Source: Microbacterium faecale (GTDB lineage: Bacteria; Actinomycetota; Actinomycetes; Actinomycetales; Microbacteriaceae). Taken from it: a stretch of DNA of 64,000 bases. A model generated the notes under the pieces. That model saw only the letters and a list, made by a program, of their open reading frames with translations, made no database searches and was not told the DNA's origin. Position numbers and translations under genes: made by a program. This document shows, one piece after another, positions 29,024 to 36,854 of this stretch (its first letter is position 1; the number at the start of each line of letters is the position of its first letter). Location: positions 320,166 through 384,165 of the forward strand of contig NZ_BMHO01000001.1 in NCBI RefSeq assembly GCF_014640975.1. Direction: 5' to 3'.

Positions 29024-30556
29024 GTGGCTGCCCCGATACTGCGCGACGACGCGCTGACCGCCAGGCCCGACGGATTCGAGCTGCGGCTGTCGCTGCCGTG
29101 GATCCGGTCGATGCCGCTCGCGTGCGTGACGGAGCTGTCCGTCGTCATCGGCGGCGCGCGCTGCGACGTTGCCGTCGCCCTCGGAGACCGCGAGATCCCG
29201 CCCGCGGACCTCGCGCGGGAGGACGCGTGGTGGTTCCTACAGGATCGACTGGTGCTGCGCGGATCCGCCTCACTCGGGCCTGGAGCGCATCGCGTCGAGG
29301 CCTTGTTCCGGCTCGTCGTGCCCTATCTCGCGGGCGGACCCGACGGACCGCTCGTGCTCCCGTTGCGCGAGGAACGCGAGCTGGACCCGTCCGTTCACCG
29401 CGCGTCGGCTTCGCGTGATGTCTGCGGCGAGGTCGCACCCACGACGGGAGCGTCGCCCGCCGCCGAGGCGAGCATCGGGGCGACCGGCGGGCCTTCGGGT
29501 TCTGATGACGCCGGGGGCGGCGCAGGGCCAGCGCACGGTGGGTCTCCGATCTCCGGCACCGCGGATCGCGCCCCGGCCACGACCCTGCCGGACGAGTGGC
29601 GCCTCAGCGCCAACGCGTTCAACTGGACCCCGGACGTCGTGGGCGCGCACCGGCCCGCCCACGACATCGTCGTCGGGATCGTCGCCGACGGCGTCGCATC
29701 CGTGATCGAGGTCGAACCGGGGCAGGTGTGGCCTGCCTTCCCGGCGCCCTCGTCCGACGACGTCTTGCGGCTCCGGAACGATGTCGCCGCGGTAGGCGGA
29801 TCCGTGAGCATGGTCGGCGCGAGCATCGACGATTGGGTGGGGACGGCTCGACGCCGTGACGACGATGAGCGGCTCGCCTTCCTCCTTCCGCAGCTCCGTG
29901 CTGCCTCTCTCGTCGGCGCCGAGGGCGTGCGCCTCCCGCTCGGGCATGCCGGGCGCCCGCTGCTCGAGCGCCTGCTCCCGGTTCTCGAGGAACTGGATCT
30001 CGTGCTGTACGAGGAGATGCAGGGGCAGCAGGCCCCCTCGGGCGCTGCGTTCGACGACATCGCCGACCTCGATGACCCGCGTCTGCGCGTTCTCGTCGAC
30101 ACGAGCATGCTCATGCCGGCGCTCCCGGTCACCTACCTCGAGCGGATGACGTCGCTTCCGGCGGAGCTGCACGCGCGGCTGCGCGAAGAATGGCGGGACC
30201 CCGCGACCCATGAGGCGGTGATCGCGGCGCTGCGAGGCGGATCCGTCCCGCCCGAACTGCGCACGACGTTCATGAATCTCATCGTGCGCTTCGGCCGTTC
30301 GACCGCCGCCGACCTGCGACCGGTCCTGTCGCTGGTGGGCGCGGTCCACCTGAAGTTCTGGGATCTGGACGATACCGACGGGCGCGTGAGCACGCCCATC
30401 CGGGAGCTCGGATCCGAGCTAGCCCGCTCCGGCTTCGCCGGCGCGCTCTGCAGCGAGTGGGGCGGACACGACTGGCTCGACGCCGACGCGACCGACATGA
30501 CGCGAGCGCACCTCGCGCTCGCCCGCCAGGCACTCGCGGAGGGCGCCGCTGCCTGA
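29024..30556 (+). CDS. C-glycoside deglycosidase-like beta-alpha fusion protein
   Basis: This 510-residue protein has three parts. Residues about 1-125 match the CGD beta-subunit fold (DUF6379): LSLPWIRSMPLACVTELSVV and RLVVPYLAGG parallel the WYRSLWLS and LRLPYMQIA motifs of the separate beta proteins. Residues about 126-187 are a low-complexity Ala/Gly/Ser/Pro linker. Residues about 190-510 are a sugar-isomerase-type TIM barrel with probable metal ligands E331, D359, H442 (VHLKFWDLDD) and E478 (CSEWGGHDW). The GTG start at 29024 is two bases after the ROK stop. CGD enzymes are normally alpha/beta heterodimers, so a one-chain form is notable. Substrate unknown; activity inferred. Confidence 0.75.
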   Translation: MAAPILRDDALTARPDGFELRLSLPWIRSMPLACVTELSVVIGGARCDVAVALGDREIPPADLAREDAWWFLQDRLVLRGSASLGPGAHRVEALFRLVVPYLAGGPDGPLVLPLREERELDPSVHRASASRDVCGEVAPTTGASPAAEASIGATGGPSGSDDAGGGAGPAHGGSPISGTADRAPATTLPDEWRLSANAFNWTPDVVGAHRPAHDIVVGIVADGVASVIEVEPGQVWPAFPAPSSDDVLRLRNDVAAVGGSVSMVGASIDDWVGTARRRDDDERLAFLLPQLRAASLVGAEGVRLPLGHAGRPLLERLLPVLEELDLVLYEEMQGQQAPSGAAFDDIADLDDPRLRVLVDTSMLMPALPVTYLERMTSLPAELHARLREEWRDPATHEAVIAALRGGSVPPELRTTFMNLIVRFGRSTAADLRPVLSLVGAVHLKFWDLDDTDGRVSTPIRELGSELARSGFAGALCSEWGGHDWLDADATDMTRAHLALARQALAEGAAA

Positions 30557-30646
30557 ATCCTGTGCACGCGGCCGCCGCGAGGTGTCAGTCATACTTTTAT
30601 TCGAGCTGCTCCGCCAGCTTCTCCTTCGTTTGTCGTATGTCTGTTC

Positions 30647-30652
30647 TATTCT
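30647..30652 (+). promoter_or_regulatory. -10 element of the HNH gene (leaderless)
   Basis: TATTCT ends six bases before the ATG at 30659, and no Shine-Dalgarno sequence precedes that codon. The transcript probably starts at the ATG. Confidence 0.5.
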
Positions 30653-30658
30653 GACAGC

Positions 30659-32119
30659 ATGACGACGATCCTCGAGGCACCCGCGGAAGCGCCCGCGATA
30701 CTGCCGCCGCGGCGGCACGTGGGAGCCGCCGTCGCGCTCGTAGCCGGGCTGATCGAGCGCGTCGAACAGCTGCCGGATGCTGCGCTGGCCGACGCATCGA
30801 GGACGGTCGAGGAGCTGGGACGCTTCGTCGACGCGTTACGCGTGCGGATCGCGGGCGAGGTCGACGAGCGGTCGAGCTCGTCGCTGCCTCCCGAGGAGCG
30901 CCTGTCTCAGAAGTATGCGTGCCCGAACGCGGCCGGGCTGCTGGCGCTGACCACGAAGGCGTCCCGGCGCGAGATCCAGGAACGGATCCGCCTCGACCGC
31001 CGCACTCGCGCGGGAACGACCCTGACGGGCGAGCCCCTGCCGGCGGCGTTCCCCTCGGTCGCGGCAGCCTTTCACGACGGAGCCCTCGGTGTCGACGCGG
31101 CTCTCACGATCACGGACGCGCTCGCGAAGGTGACCGATCGCGGGGTCGCCGATCCCGCCGATGTCGATGCGGCCGAGGCGAGTGTCGTCGCCCTCGCGAC
31201 GGGCGACGTTTCGGCAGAGGAGACCCCCGCCGAGACCCACGACGATGTCCGCGCCGTCACGAGCCTGTGGGCGACGGCGCTCGACCAGGACGGCGTCGAC
31301 CCCGACGCCGCCTACGCGGAACGCAGGCGCGGCGTCACACTCGGTCGCGAACGCGACGGACTCGTGCCGCTCAGCGGCCGGCTGATGCCGGAGACCGCCG
31401 GCCTGCTGCAGCGACTCTTCGACGCTCACCTGGCCTCCCCGACCCGATCGGTCTCGTTCGCGCCGTCTCCCGAAGATGCAGACCACGACGAACCGTGGTC
31501 CGACACCGAGCACGTCCTCGACCCGCGCACGGTCCCACAGCGTAAACACGATGCGCTCATGGGCATGCTCTCTGCCGAGGCCGCGTCACGCGTGGCCCCG
31601 ACGATCGGCGGCGCCGCCCCCACGCTCGTCGTCACCGCGACCGTGAATGACCTCGACGGCGGCGTCTGCCGGGCCGACGGCGTCGACATTCCGATGCCCG
31701 CGCGCGTCGCGCACCGCATCGCCTGCACGGGCGCCGTGCAGAAGGTCGTCTTCGACCGGGGCGGCAAGATCCTTCAGCTCGGCGTGCCAGAGCGGCTGTT
31801 CTCTGCGCACCAGCGGCGGGCGATCGCCGCGCGCGACGGCGGCTGCATCATCCCCGGATGCCAGGTCCCCGCGTCGCAGTGCGAGATCCACCACGTCGAG
31901 GAGCATTCGCGGGGCGGAGCCACGCACACCTCGAACGGCGTGATGCTCTGCTGGTGGCACCACCACCGCCTCGACGACGGCGGGTGGCTCATCCAGATGC
32001 ACGACGGCATCCCCTACGTCGCCGCCCCGCACTGGATCGACCGACATCGCCGATATCGACCGGTCCGCAATCACGCGGTAGCGAGGGTCCGCGTGCCAAT
32101 TCACCCTTCGCCGTTGTAG
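30659..32119 (+). CDS. DUF222/HNH endonuclease domain protein
   Basis: This 486-residue protein has an N-terminal DUF222 domain (helical, with ANAAGLLALTTKASRREIQE-like features) and a C-terminal HNH nuclease fold near residues 395-445: CIIPGC, CEIHHVEEHSRGG and LCWWHHHRLD contain the paired cysteines and catalytic histidines. Such proteins are present in many copies in Actinobacteria; their cellular role is not settled. The gene lies between two CGD gene groups and is unrelated to them. Its 3' end overlaps the convergent ThuA-like gene by 19 bases. Confidence 0.9.
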   Translation: MTTILEAPAEAPAILPPRRHVGAAVALVAGLIERVEQLPDAALADASRTVEELGRFVDALRVRIAGEVDERSSSSLPPEERLSQKYACPNAAGLLALTTKASRREIQERIRLDRRTRAGTTLTGEPLPAAFPSVAAAFHDGALGVDAALTITDALAKVTDRGVADPADVDAAEASVVALATGDVSAEETPAETHDDVRAVTSLWATALDQDGVDPDAAYAERRRGVTLGRERDGLVPLSGRLMPETAGLLQRLFDAHLASPTRSVSFAPSPEDADHDEPWSDTEHVLDPRTVPQRKHDALMGMLSAEAASRVAPTIGGAAPTLVVTATVNDLDGGVCRADGVDIPMPARVAHRIACTGAVQKVVFDRGGKILQLGVPERLFSAHQRRAIAARDGGCIIPGCQVPASQCEIHHVEEHSRGGATHTSNGVMLCWWHHHRLDDGGWLIQMHDGIPYVAAPHWIDRHRRYRPVRNHAVARVRVPIHPSPL

Positions 32120-32970
32120 TACGGCCAGGGCAGGAAACGACGCTCGCCCCGGCGATCTGGGCCGTTCAGCGACACCTCGCCGGTGGCCGCCCATTCGACG
32201 CCGCGCGGGAACATCCGGATGAACTCGATGCGACGGAACGTGTCGATGTCATGGCCGATGGTGATCGTGAACGAACGGCCCTCGCCGTACTCGTTGATCC
32301 AGGCGATCGGCTGATCGGTGTTCATACCGGGCAGCGCCGCCACGCCCTCCTCCGGGATCGCAACCGGATAGTGCGGCATGGGCCAGACGGGCGCATTCTC
32401 GTACGCCTCGAGATCGTCGAACGTCGTGAGCAGCACCTGAGCGCCGTCGAGGATCTCCACCCCGACGAGAATGTCGTCACCCGTCACGGTCCAGCGTGCG
32501 CTGATGCCGTCAGTAATCGGATGCCGCGGATCGACGGTGTCGAGTTGCGCCTCGCCCCACGGGCGAGGCCGCAGACCGCCGTCGACGGTCAGCCTCGAGC
32601 CGCGCATGACGTTGTACTCGTCGGGATAGCCCCAGTCGTCCTCCTGTGCAGCCGACCCGTGGAACCACACGATGCCCTTGCCGTCGTCGTGGACGAACTT
32701 CAGCAGCGCGGCGTCCGTCTCCGCGCCGAAGCCGACCGCCTTGTCGTGGTACCCGTCGCGGCCCTCGAACACGACGATCACGACGTCGTACTTGTCGATG
32801 ATCTCAGGCCCGAGCCCGCGCGGGTCCTCGACGACTCGCACGCGGAAACGCCCGGTGTCCTCGAGGACCGTCGTCAGCCACTGATTGTGCTGACGAAAGC
32901 TGCGGAACTCGTTGTCGTGCTCCCTGGTCATGTGACCCGAGAGGATGAGCACGTTCAGCACGTCAGCCAT
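32101..32970 (-). CDS. ThuA-like (trehalose utilisation) family protein
   Basis: This 289-residue protein has the class I glutamine-amidotransferase-like ThuA fold. Characteristic stretches are LNVLILSGHMTREHDNEF, YDVVIVVFEGRDGYHDKA, GIVWFHGSA, DPRHPITDGI and SFTITIGHD. In Agrobacterium, ThuA acts with the dehydrogenase ThuB on 3-keto-trehalose, so a role on 3-keto-glycosides is plausible here. GAGGAC lies before the ATG. It is the last gene of the minus-strand CGD operon (36763 to 32101) and overlaps the HNH gene tail to tail. Confidence 0.85.
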   Translation of the reverse strand: MADVLNVLILSGHMTREHDNEFRSFRQHNQWLTTVLEDTGRFRVRVVEDPRGLGPEIIDKYDVVIVVFEGRDGYHDKAVGFGAETDAALLKFVHDDGKGIVWFHGSAAQEDDWGYPDEYNVMRGSRLTVDGGLRPRPWGEAQLDTVDPRHPITDGISARWTVTGDDILVGVEILDGAQVLLTTFDDLEAYENAPVWPMPHYPVAIPEEGVAALPGMNTDQPIAWINEYGEGRSFTITIGHDIDTFRRIEFIRMFPRGVEWAATGEVSLNGPDRRGERRFLPWPYYNGEG

Positions 32971-32982
32971 CGGTCGATGTCC

Positions 32983-33399
32983 TCACGTCAGCACAAGTTC
33001 GCGCTCGACGGGAACGCGGTTCGTGACGTAACGACCAGGCCCTCCGTCGACGCCCGGTGCGATCTGCATGTAGAGCAGGCGCATCGTGAGCACGACCTCG
33101 ACCGTGATGGTCTCACCCGCGGCTGGCACGTCGTCGAGGCGGATGAGCACGTCGGGTCGGTCGGCGACGAACCAGAGCGTGTCGAACTGCTCAGGCAGCT
33201 CCTCCACGCGGTACTCGCGACCACCGAGGGCGAAGCGCAGGTTCTCGGTCGGCACCTCGGTGCCGTTCACGGACGCCGCGACCCCGTCGACCGCCGACAG
33301 CCAGAGGCTGCGGTACCAGGGAATCTGCACCGACACCGCCAGCCCGTCGTCGGTGCGGCGCACGTCCTTGTCGGAGAAGAGGGAGTTGTGAGTGGCCAT
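32983..33399 (-). CDS. C-glycoside deglycosidase beta subunit (DUF6379)
   Basis: This 138-residue protein is a stand-alone beta-sandwich subunit. It has the family motifs VQIPWYRSLWLSAVDGV, REYRVEELPEQFDTLWF and LTMRLLYMQIAPGVDGGP. In known CGD enzymes the beta subunit packs on the alpha barrel and completes the active site. The ATG at 33399 has TTAGGAG upstream; a longer frame runs into the NTF2-like gene. It lies 10 bases after that gene and 12 before the ThuA-like gene. The best alpha partner is the barrel at 34228-35262, since their sequences parallel the two halves of the fusion at 42469-43944. Confidence 0.85.
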   Translation of the reverse strand: MATHNSLFSDKDVRRTDDGLAVSVQIPWYRSLWLSAVDGVAASVNGTEVPTENLRFALGGREYRVEELPEQFDTLWFVADRPDVLIRLDDVPAAGETITVEVVLTMRLLYMQIAPGVDGGPGRYVTNRVPVERELVLT

Positions 33400-33409
33400 G
33401 ATAGGTCTC

Positions 33410-34192
33410 CTAAGCGAAGGTGTCGGTGAAGTGGTCGTGCGCCACCGGCGGCACTGGCTCGAGCTTCTGCGCGGTTTCCGGGCTGTACGGATGGTTGGTC
33501 GTCGGCACCGGCTCATCGGCCGGCGGCATGAACACCGGCTTACCGTCGTCGCCGAAGTACATGAGGTCGAGATCGAAGGCGCCCTGGTTCTTCAGGCCGA
33601 AGCTCACCCAGTTCTCCTCGAACGGCGCGCGGGCGAGCTCATAGCAGCGGAACTTCCAGAACTTCCACTCGCCGTCCTGCTTGAGGAAGTCGATCGCGTA
33701 CTTGCACCACACCCAGTGCGCCCAGACCTTCTGGCCGAGCACCTCGTCGGGCGAGTACATGTCCGGGAAGGTCTCGGCCACCTTCGGGTCAGTCAGACCC
33801 GACTCCGTACCGGCCATCAGCCAGACACCCTTGGCCGTCTGTCCGTCGCCAGCCACTTCGATCACGGGCGTCGTGGTGGCGTGCAGGATGAGCTTCCCCG
33901 GCGGCGTGGGACGGTCGCGGTGATAGCGCGTCACGCTCTCCCACGTCGTGTACTGTCCCGCGTTGGTGTATCGCGCGCGGATGCCCTCGGTGCCCTCCTT
34001 CACCCACAACGGGATGATCTGCTCGTCCTGAAAGGCGTTGTGCAGATACATGTAGCGGTTGAAGAGGTTCTCCACCTGCCCGCGGTCCTCGGCGCGCTGC
34101 GCGAGGCGCTGCGCGCCAGCGACCTGCTCACGCAGTCGCGTGATCTCGGCGGCCAGCTCGGTGATGCGTGCATCGACAACGGTGTCGGTCAT
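33410..34192 (-). CDS. NTF2-like (SnoaL-type) domain protein
   Basis: This 260-residue protein starts with a short coiled coil (ITELAAEITRLREQVAGAQRL) followed by a cone-shaped NTF2-like domain: VENLFNRYMYLHNAF, TPVIEVAGDGQTAKGVWLMAG and KYAIDFLKQDGEWKFWKFR. The C-terminal 60 residues are Pro-rich. AAGGAG precedes the ATG. NTF2-like proteins serve as small lyases, isomerases or dehydratases and often act on aromatic rings. Being inside a CGD operon it may handle the aglycone or the enone sugar; no activity can be assigned. Confidence 0.8.
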   Translation of the reverse strand: MTDTVVDARITELAAEITRLREQVAGAQRLAQRAEDRGQVENLFNRYMYLHNAFQDEQIIPLWVKEGTEGIRARYTNAGQYTTWESVTRYHRDRPTPPGKLILHATTTPVIEVAGDGQTAKGVWLMAGTESGLTDPKVAETFPDMYSPDEVLGQKVWAHWVWCKYAIDFLKQDGEWKFWKFRCYELARAPFEENWVSFGLKNQGAFDLDLMYFGDDGKPVFMPPADEPVPTTNHPYSPETAQKLEPVPPVAHDHFTDTFA

Positions 34193-34227
34193 GTCACTCC
34201 TTGAGATTGATTAACGCGCCGTTCGAC

Positions 34228-35262
34228 TCACACCGTCTGGCGCTCGGCCACGGCCTCTTCGATGGCGCCGCGCATCAGCGCGTGCTGCTTCTGGACGAGG
34301 TCGATCGGATCCGCCTCGCCGAGATCGGAGAACGCGTGGCCCTCCCACTCGCTCGAGAGGTATCCCTCGAATCCGCCCTTCACGAACTGCTTCACGATGC
34401 GCGGAATGTCCATCGCGGGTTCCTCGCCGTCCGGCCCGATGTCGTAGAACTTCGCGTGGACGTGGAACATCTGCGGCATGATGTCGAGCCACTCCTCCGG
34501 CGGCACGAGCCCGTGCATGTTGAACGCGAGCCTGGTGAACGGCCCAAAGCGCAGGAAGTCCACGCCCTCGCCAGTCAGGTAGTCCTCGAACTTCTGATTG
34601 CGCACATGCATGGGCGTCGGTTCGCGCCAGATCTCGTCCATGACCGAGAAGTGCTTCTCGTCCATCCCCATCTCGCGAAGCGTTCGCAGCAGCGTCGGCG
34701 AGAGGCTGTGCATGGTCGACGAGAAGTCGGCCGTGAAGCCGAGGCGCTCGGACTGCAGCTCGTCATACATCTCGCGGATCTGCAGCACCTCGGGGGAGTT
34801 CGGGCCCAGCGGAGCGTGGATCTCCAATCCGAGCTGCTGGTCGTACTTCTCCGCCAGCGGCAGCAGGCTGCGCAGCAGCTCCTTGCCGTGGGAGCGGATG
34901 ACGATCCGCTTGAAGCCGAGTGTGTGCGCCGTCTTCAGCTGTCGCGCGAGGAACTCGTGCTCCTCATCCGGCGTCATGTCGCGGTGCTTGCGGCGCCCCA
35001 TGTCGAGGTTCGTGCCGACGGCGCTCGGCTCGAGTTCGCACTCCTCGAGCGTCTTGAACCAGAGGTCGACGAACTCCTTGTCGACGTCGGGGTAGGTGCG
35101 CAGCAGCTGCGCGATGTTGAACTCGACGCCCGGCCCGATGCCCTGCTCCGCCACGGCGCGGATGAGGGTCTCGGGCGTGTACTGCCCGGCGGCGAACTCG
35201 CTCGTCATCGAGTACAGGGTGGTACCGAGTTTGATCCCGGTGCCGGCGATTCCGTCACTCAT
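34228..35262 (-). CDS. C-glycoside deglycosidase alpha subunit (sugar phosphate isomerase/epimerase fold)
   Basis: This 344-residue TIM-barrel protein has the metal quartet of the CGD alpha/tagatose-epimerase superfamily: E147 (LEIHAPLGP), D179 (FTADFSST), H269 in FHVHAKFYDI (or H267) and E305 (LSSEWEGH). AGGAGG precedes the ATG, which overlaps the next barrel gene's stop by four bases. It is very similar to the C-terminal part of the fusion at 42469-43944, including the TNLDMGRRKHRDMTPDEE-type segment. With a beta subunit it would cleave the C-C bond of a 3-keto-C-glycoside. Confidence 0.85.
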   Translation of the reverse strand: MSDGIAGTGIKLGTTLYSMTSEFAAGQYTPETLIRAVAEQGIGPGVEFNIAQLLRTYPDVDKEFVDLWFKTLEECELEPSAVGTNLDMGRRKHRDMTPDEEHEFLARQLKTAHTLGFKRIVIRSHGKELLRSLLPLAEKYDQQLGLEIHAPLGPNSPEVLQIREMYDELQSERLGFTADFSSTMHSLSPTLLRTLREMGMDEKHFSVMDEIWREPTPMHVRNQKFEDYLTGEGVDFLRFGPFTRLAFNMHGLVPPEEWLDIMPQMFHVHAKFYDIGPDGEEPAMDIPRIVKQFVKGGFEGYLSSEWEGHAFSDLGEADPIDLVQKQHALMRGAIEEAVAERQTV

Positions 35263-36371
35263 CGGGAGACCTCCTTCTTGTCTGCAAGAGCGTGGTGTGC
35301 GGCAAGCACCGTGCGCGCGTCTGCGGCGCCGGTGACCATGCGCGATCCGGCGTTCTCGGCAGCCGAGCGCTGCACGGCCTGCTCGTCGCGGACGATATCG
35401 AACGGGCTCTGCCAGTTGTTCCAGTGCCATCCCTCGTACTCGCTCGAGACCGCACCGGAGTAGCCGTTCTTCACAAGCAGCTCGATGAGATCACGCACGG
35501 GCACGGACGGCTCTTCCCCGTTCTCATCGATGCCGAAGAACTTCGCGTGCACGTGGTGGATCCACGGCATGATCTCGAGCCAGTCGTCCACGCGCGCCGG
35601 CCCAAACAGGCCGGTGCCGTTGATGCCGAAGTCGATGCCGAGGTCGGGCCGGCCGTGCTGCGACGCGAGGCCGATGAAGCGACCGAAGCGCTCGTTGTGC
35701 TCCTCCTGGTCCGCGGGCGGCCCTTCCCGATAGAAGTCGTCCCACAGGTTCACGACGGCGGTGAGGAGCTCCTCGCTCGCGCCGCGGCGGCGGTACGACT
35801 CCACGAGCGACGGGGCGAATCCCGAGACGGTCGCGCCCCAGTCCATCGTGAAGCCGAGGTACGGGGATCCGACCTTCTCGTAGCGGTCGCGGAGGGCGAG
35901 GATCCGCGGGTGCGAGGCATACTGATCGGCGTGCACCTCCAGCGCGAGCCTGACGCCGTGGCGCTCGGCGATGGGGGCGAGCTGCTCCATCGAGTCGGGC
36001 GTGATCGAGATCTGCACGCGCGCGACGGGGAAGCCGAGCTTCGCCGCCGCCTCGATCTGGCGGGTCATGTATGCGATCAGCTCGTCCTGGTTCAGCAGAC
36101 GGTCGCGGTGGATCCCGATGTCGGCGTTGATCGCGAGCGACGTCGGCACGAGGTCGACCTCATCGACGAGGTCGCGGAACCAGCCGGCGAAGCGATCGTC
36201 GACGTCGGGGAAGCCGCGCAGGCTCGAGAAACCGATGACCTCGAGCCCCGGGCCGTATCCGTCGGCCGCGACCTTGCGGATGAGGCTCTCGAGGTCGTAT
36301 TCGCGTCCGTGGAACGCGCGGGTGAAGCTGTAGAGCGTGACGCCCTGGATCGGGGTACCGAGCGCGGTCAT
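35259..36371 (-). CDS. Sugar phosphate isomerase/epimerase-fold protein, second CGD alpha-like subunit
   Basis: This 370-residue barrel keeps the same ligand set as its neighbour: E145 (LALEVHADQ), D177 (TMDWGATV), H275 in HHVHAKFFGI (or H273) and E311 (SSEYEGWHW). It has an extra C-terminal helix-rich tail of about 40 residues (ending HHALADKKEVSR). Its start overlaps the upstream DUF6379 stop by four bases, so this alpha and the beta at 36368-36763 form a natural pair. It may be a second CGD with another substrate, or a hydratase acting on the anhydro-enone sugar that CGD releases. Confidence 0.8.
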   Translation of the reverse strand: MTALGTPIQGVTLYSFTRAFHGREYDLESLIRKVAADGYGPGLEVIGFSSLRGFPDVDDRFAGWFRDLVDEVDLVPTSLAINADIGIHRDRLLNQDELIAYMTRQIEAAAKLGFPVARVQISITPDSMEQLAPIAERHGVRLALEVHADQYASHPRILALRDRYEKVGSPYLGFTMDWGATVSGFAPSLVESYRRRGASEELLTAVVNLWDDFYREGPPADQEEHNERFGRFIGLASQHGRPDLGIDFGINGTGLFGPARVDDWLEIMPWIHHVHAKFFGIDENGEEPSVPVRDLIELLVKNGYSGAVSSEYEGWHWNNWQSPFDIVRDEQAVQRSAAENAGSRMVTGAADARTVLAAHHALADKKEVSR

Positions 36372-36763
36372 GCGGCCACCGCCTTCATGGTCTTGGCATC
36401 GTGTTCGTCGATGTGCAGCACTTCACCGTCACCGATGACGATGTACGGGATGAACAGGGTGAGATCGACGGCGACCTCGTGCTCGGCGCCGGGGTCGATC
36501 GCGAGATCTCCCGACAGCACGGCCGAGTCGAGGGGGAACCACCACGATTCGGTGTCGTCGACCATCTCCGCGAACGTGCGCGAGCGGCCGTTCATCTCCC
36601 AGCGGAGCGAGTCGGCCGGCGCCGTGACGCCGTCGATGGTCAGGGTCGCGCCGGAGATGCACGACGCGGGGAGCGCGCGATACCAGGGAATGCGCACCTC
36701 GACCGATGCGCGGGATCCGTCGCTGGTGAGCGTGCCCTGCTCGATGATGCGGTCGGGAATCAC
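36368..36763 (-). CDS. C-glycoside deglycosidase beta-like subunit (DUF6379)
   Basis: This 131-residue beta-sandwich protein has VEVRIPWYRALPASCISGAT, SRTFAEMVDDTESWWFP and VDLTLFIPYIVIGDGEV, matching the beta family though more distant than the copy at 32983-33399. The GTG start is preceded by GAGGAGG. It is the first gene of the CGD operon, directly downstream of a good promoter, and overlaps the next barrel gene by four bases. It probably pairs with that barrel. Confidence 0.82.
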   Translation of the reverse strand: MIPDRIIEQGTLTSDGSRASVEVRIPWYRALPASCISGATLTIDGVTAPADSLRWEMNGRSRTFAEMVDDTESWWFPLDSAVLSGDLAIDPGAEHEVAVDLTLFIPYIVIGDGEVLHIDEHDAKTMKAVAA

Positions 36764-36796
36764 CGGAGCCTCCTCATCCTTGTTGTTGTTTCATAC

Positions 36797-36826
36797 ATAC
36801 TATTGTCTCTTTTCTACGTAAGTCAA
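36797..36826 (-). promoter_or_regulatory. Promoter of the CGD operon with shared operator in its spacer
   Basis: On the minus strand TTGACT (36821-36826) and TAGTAT (36797-36802) are 18 bp apart and read toward the GTG at 36763. The motif ACTTACGTAGAAAA (36810-36823 on this strand), also found upstream of the Gfo/Idh and ROK genes, overlaps the -35 box and the spacer, an ideal repressor position. Confidence 0.65.
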
Positions 36827-36854
36827 CGAGTCGTCCAGACGGGAGGAGTCTGCG

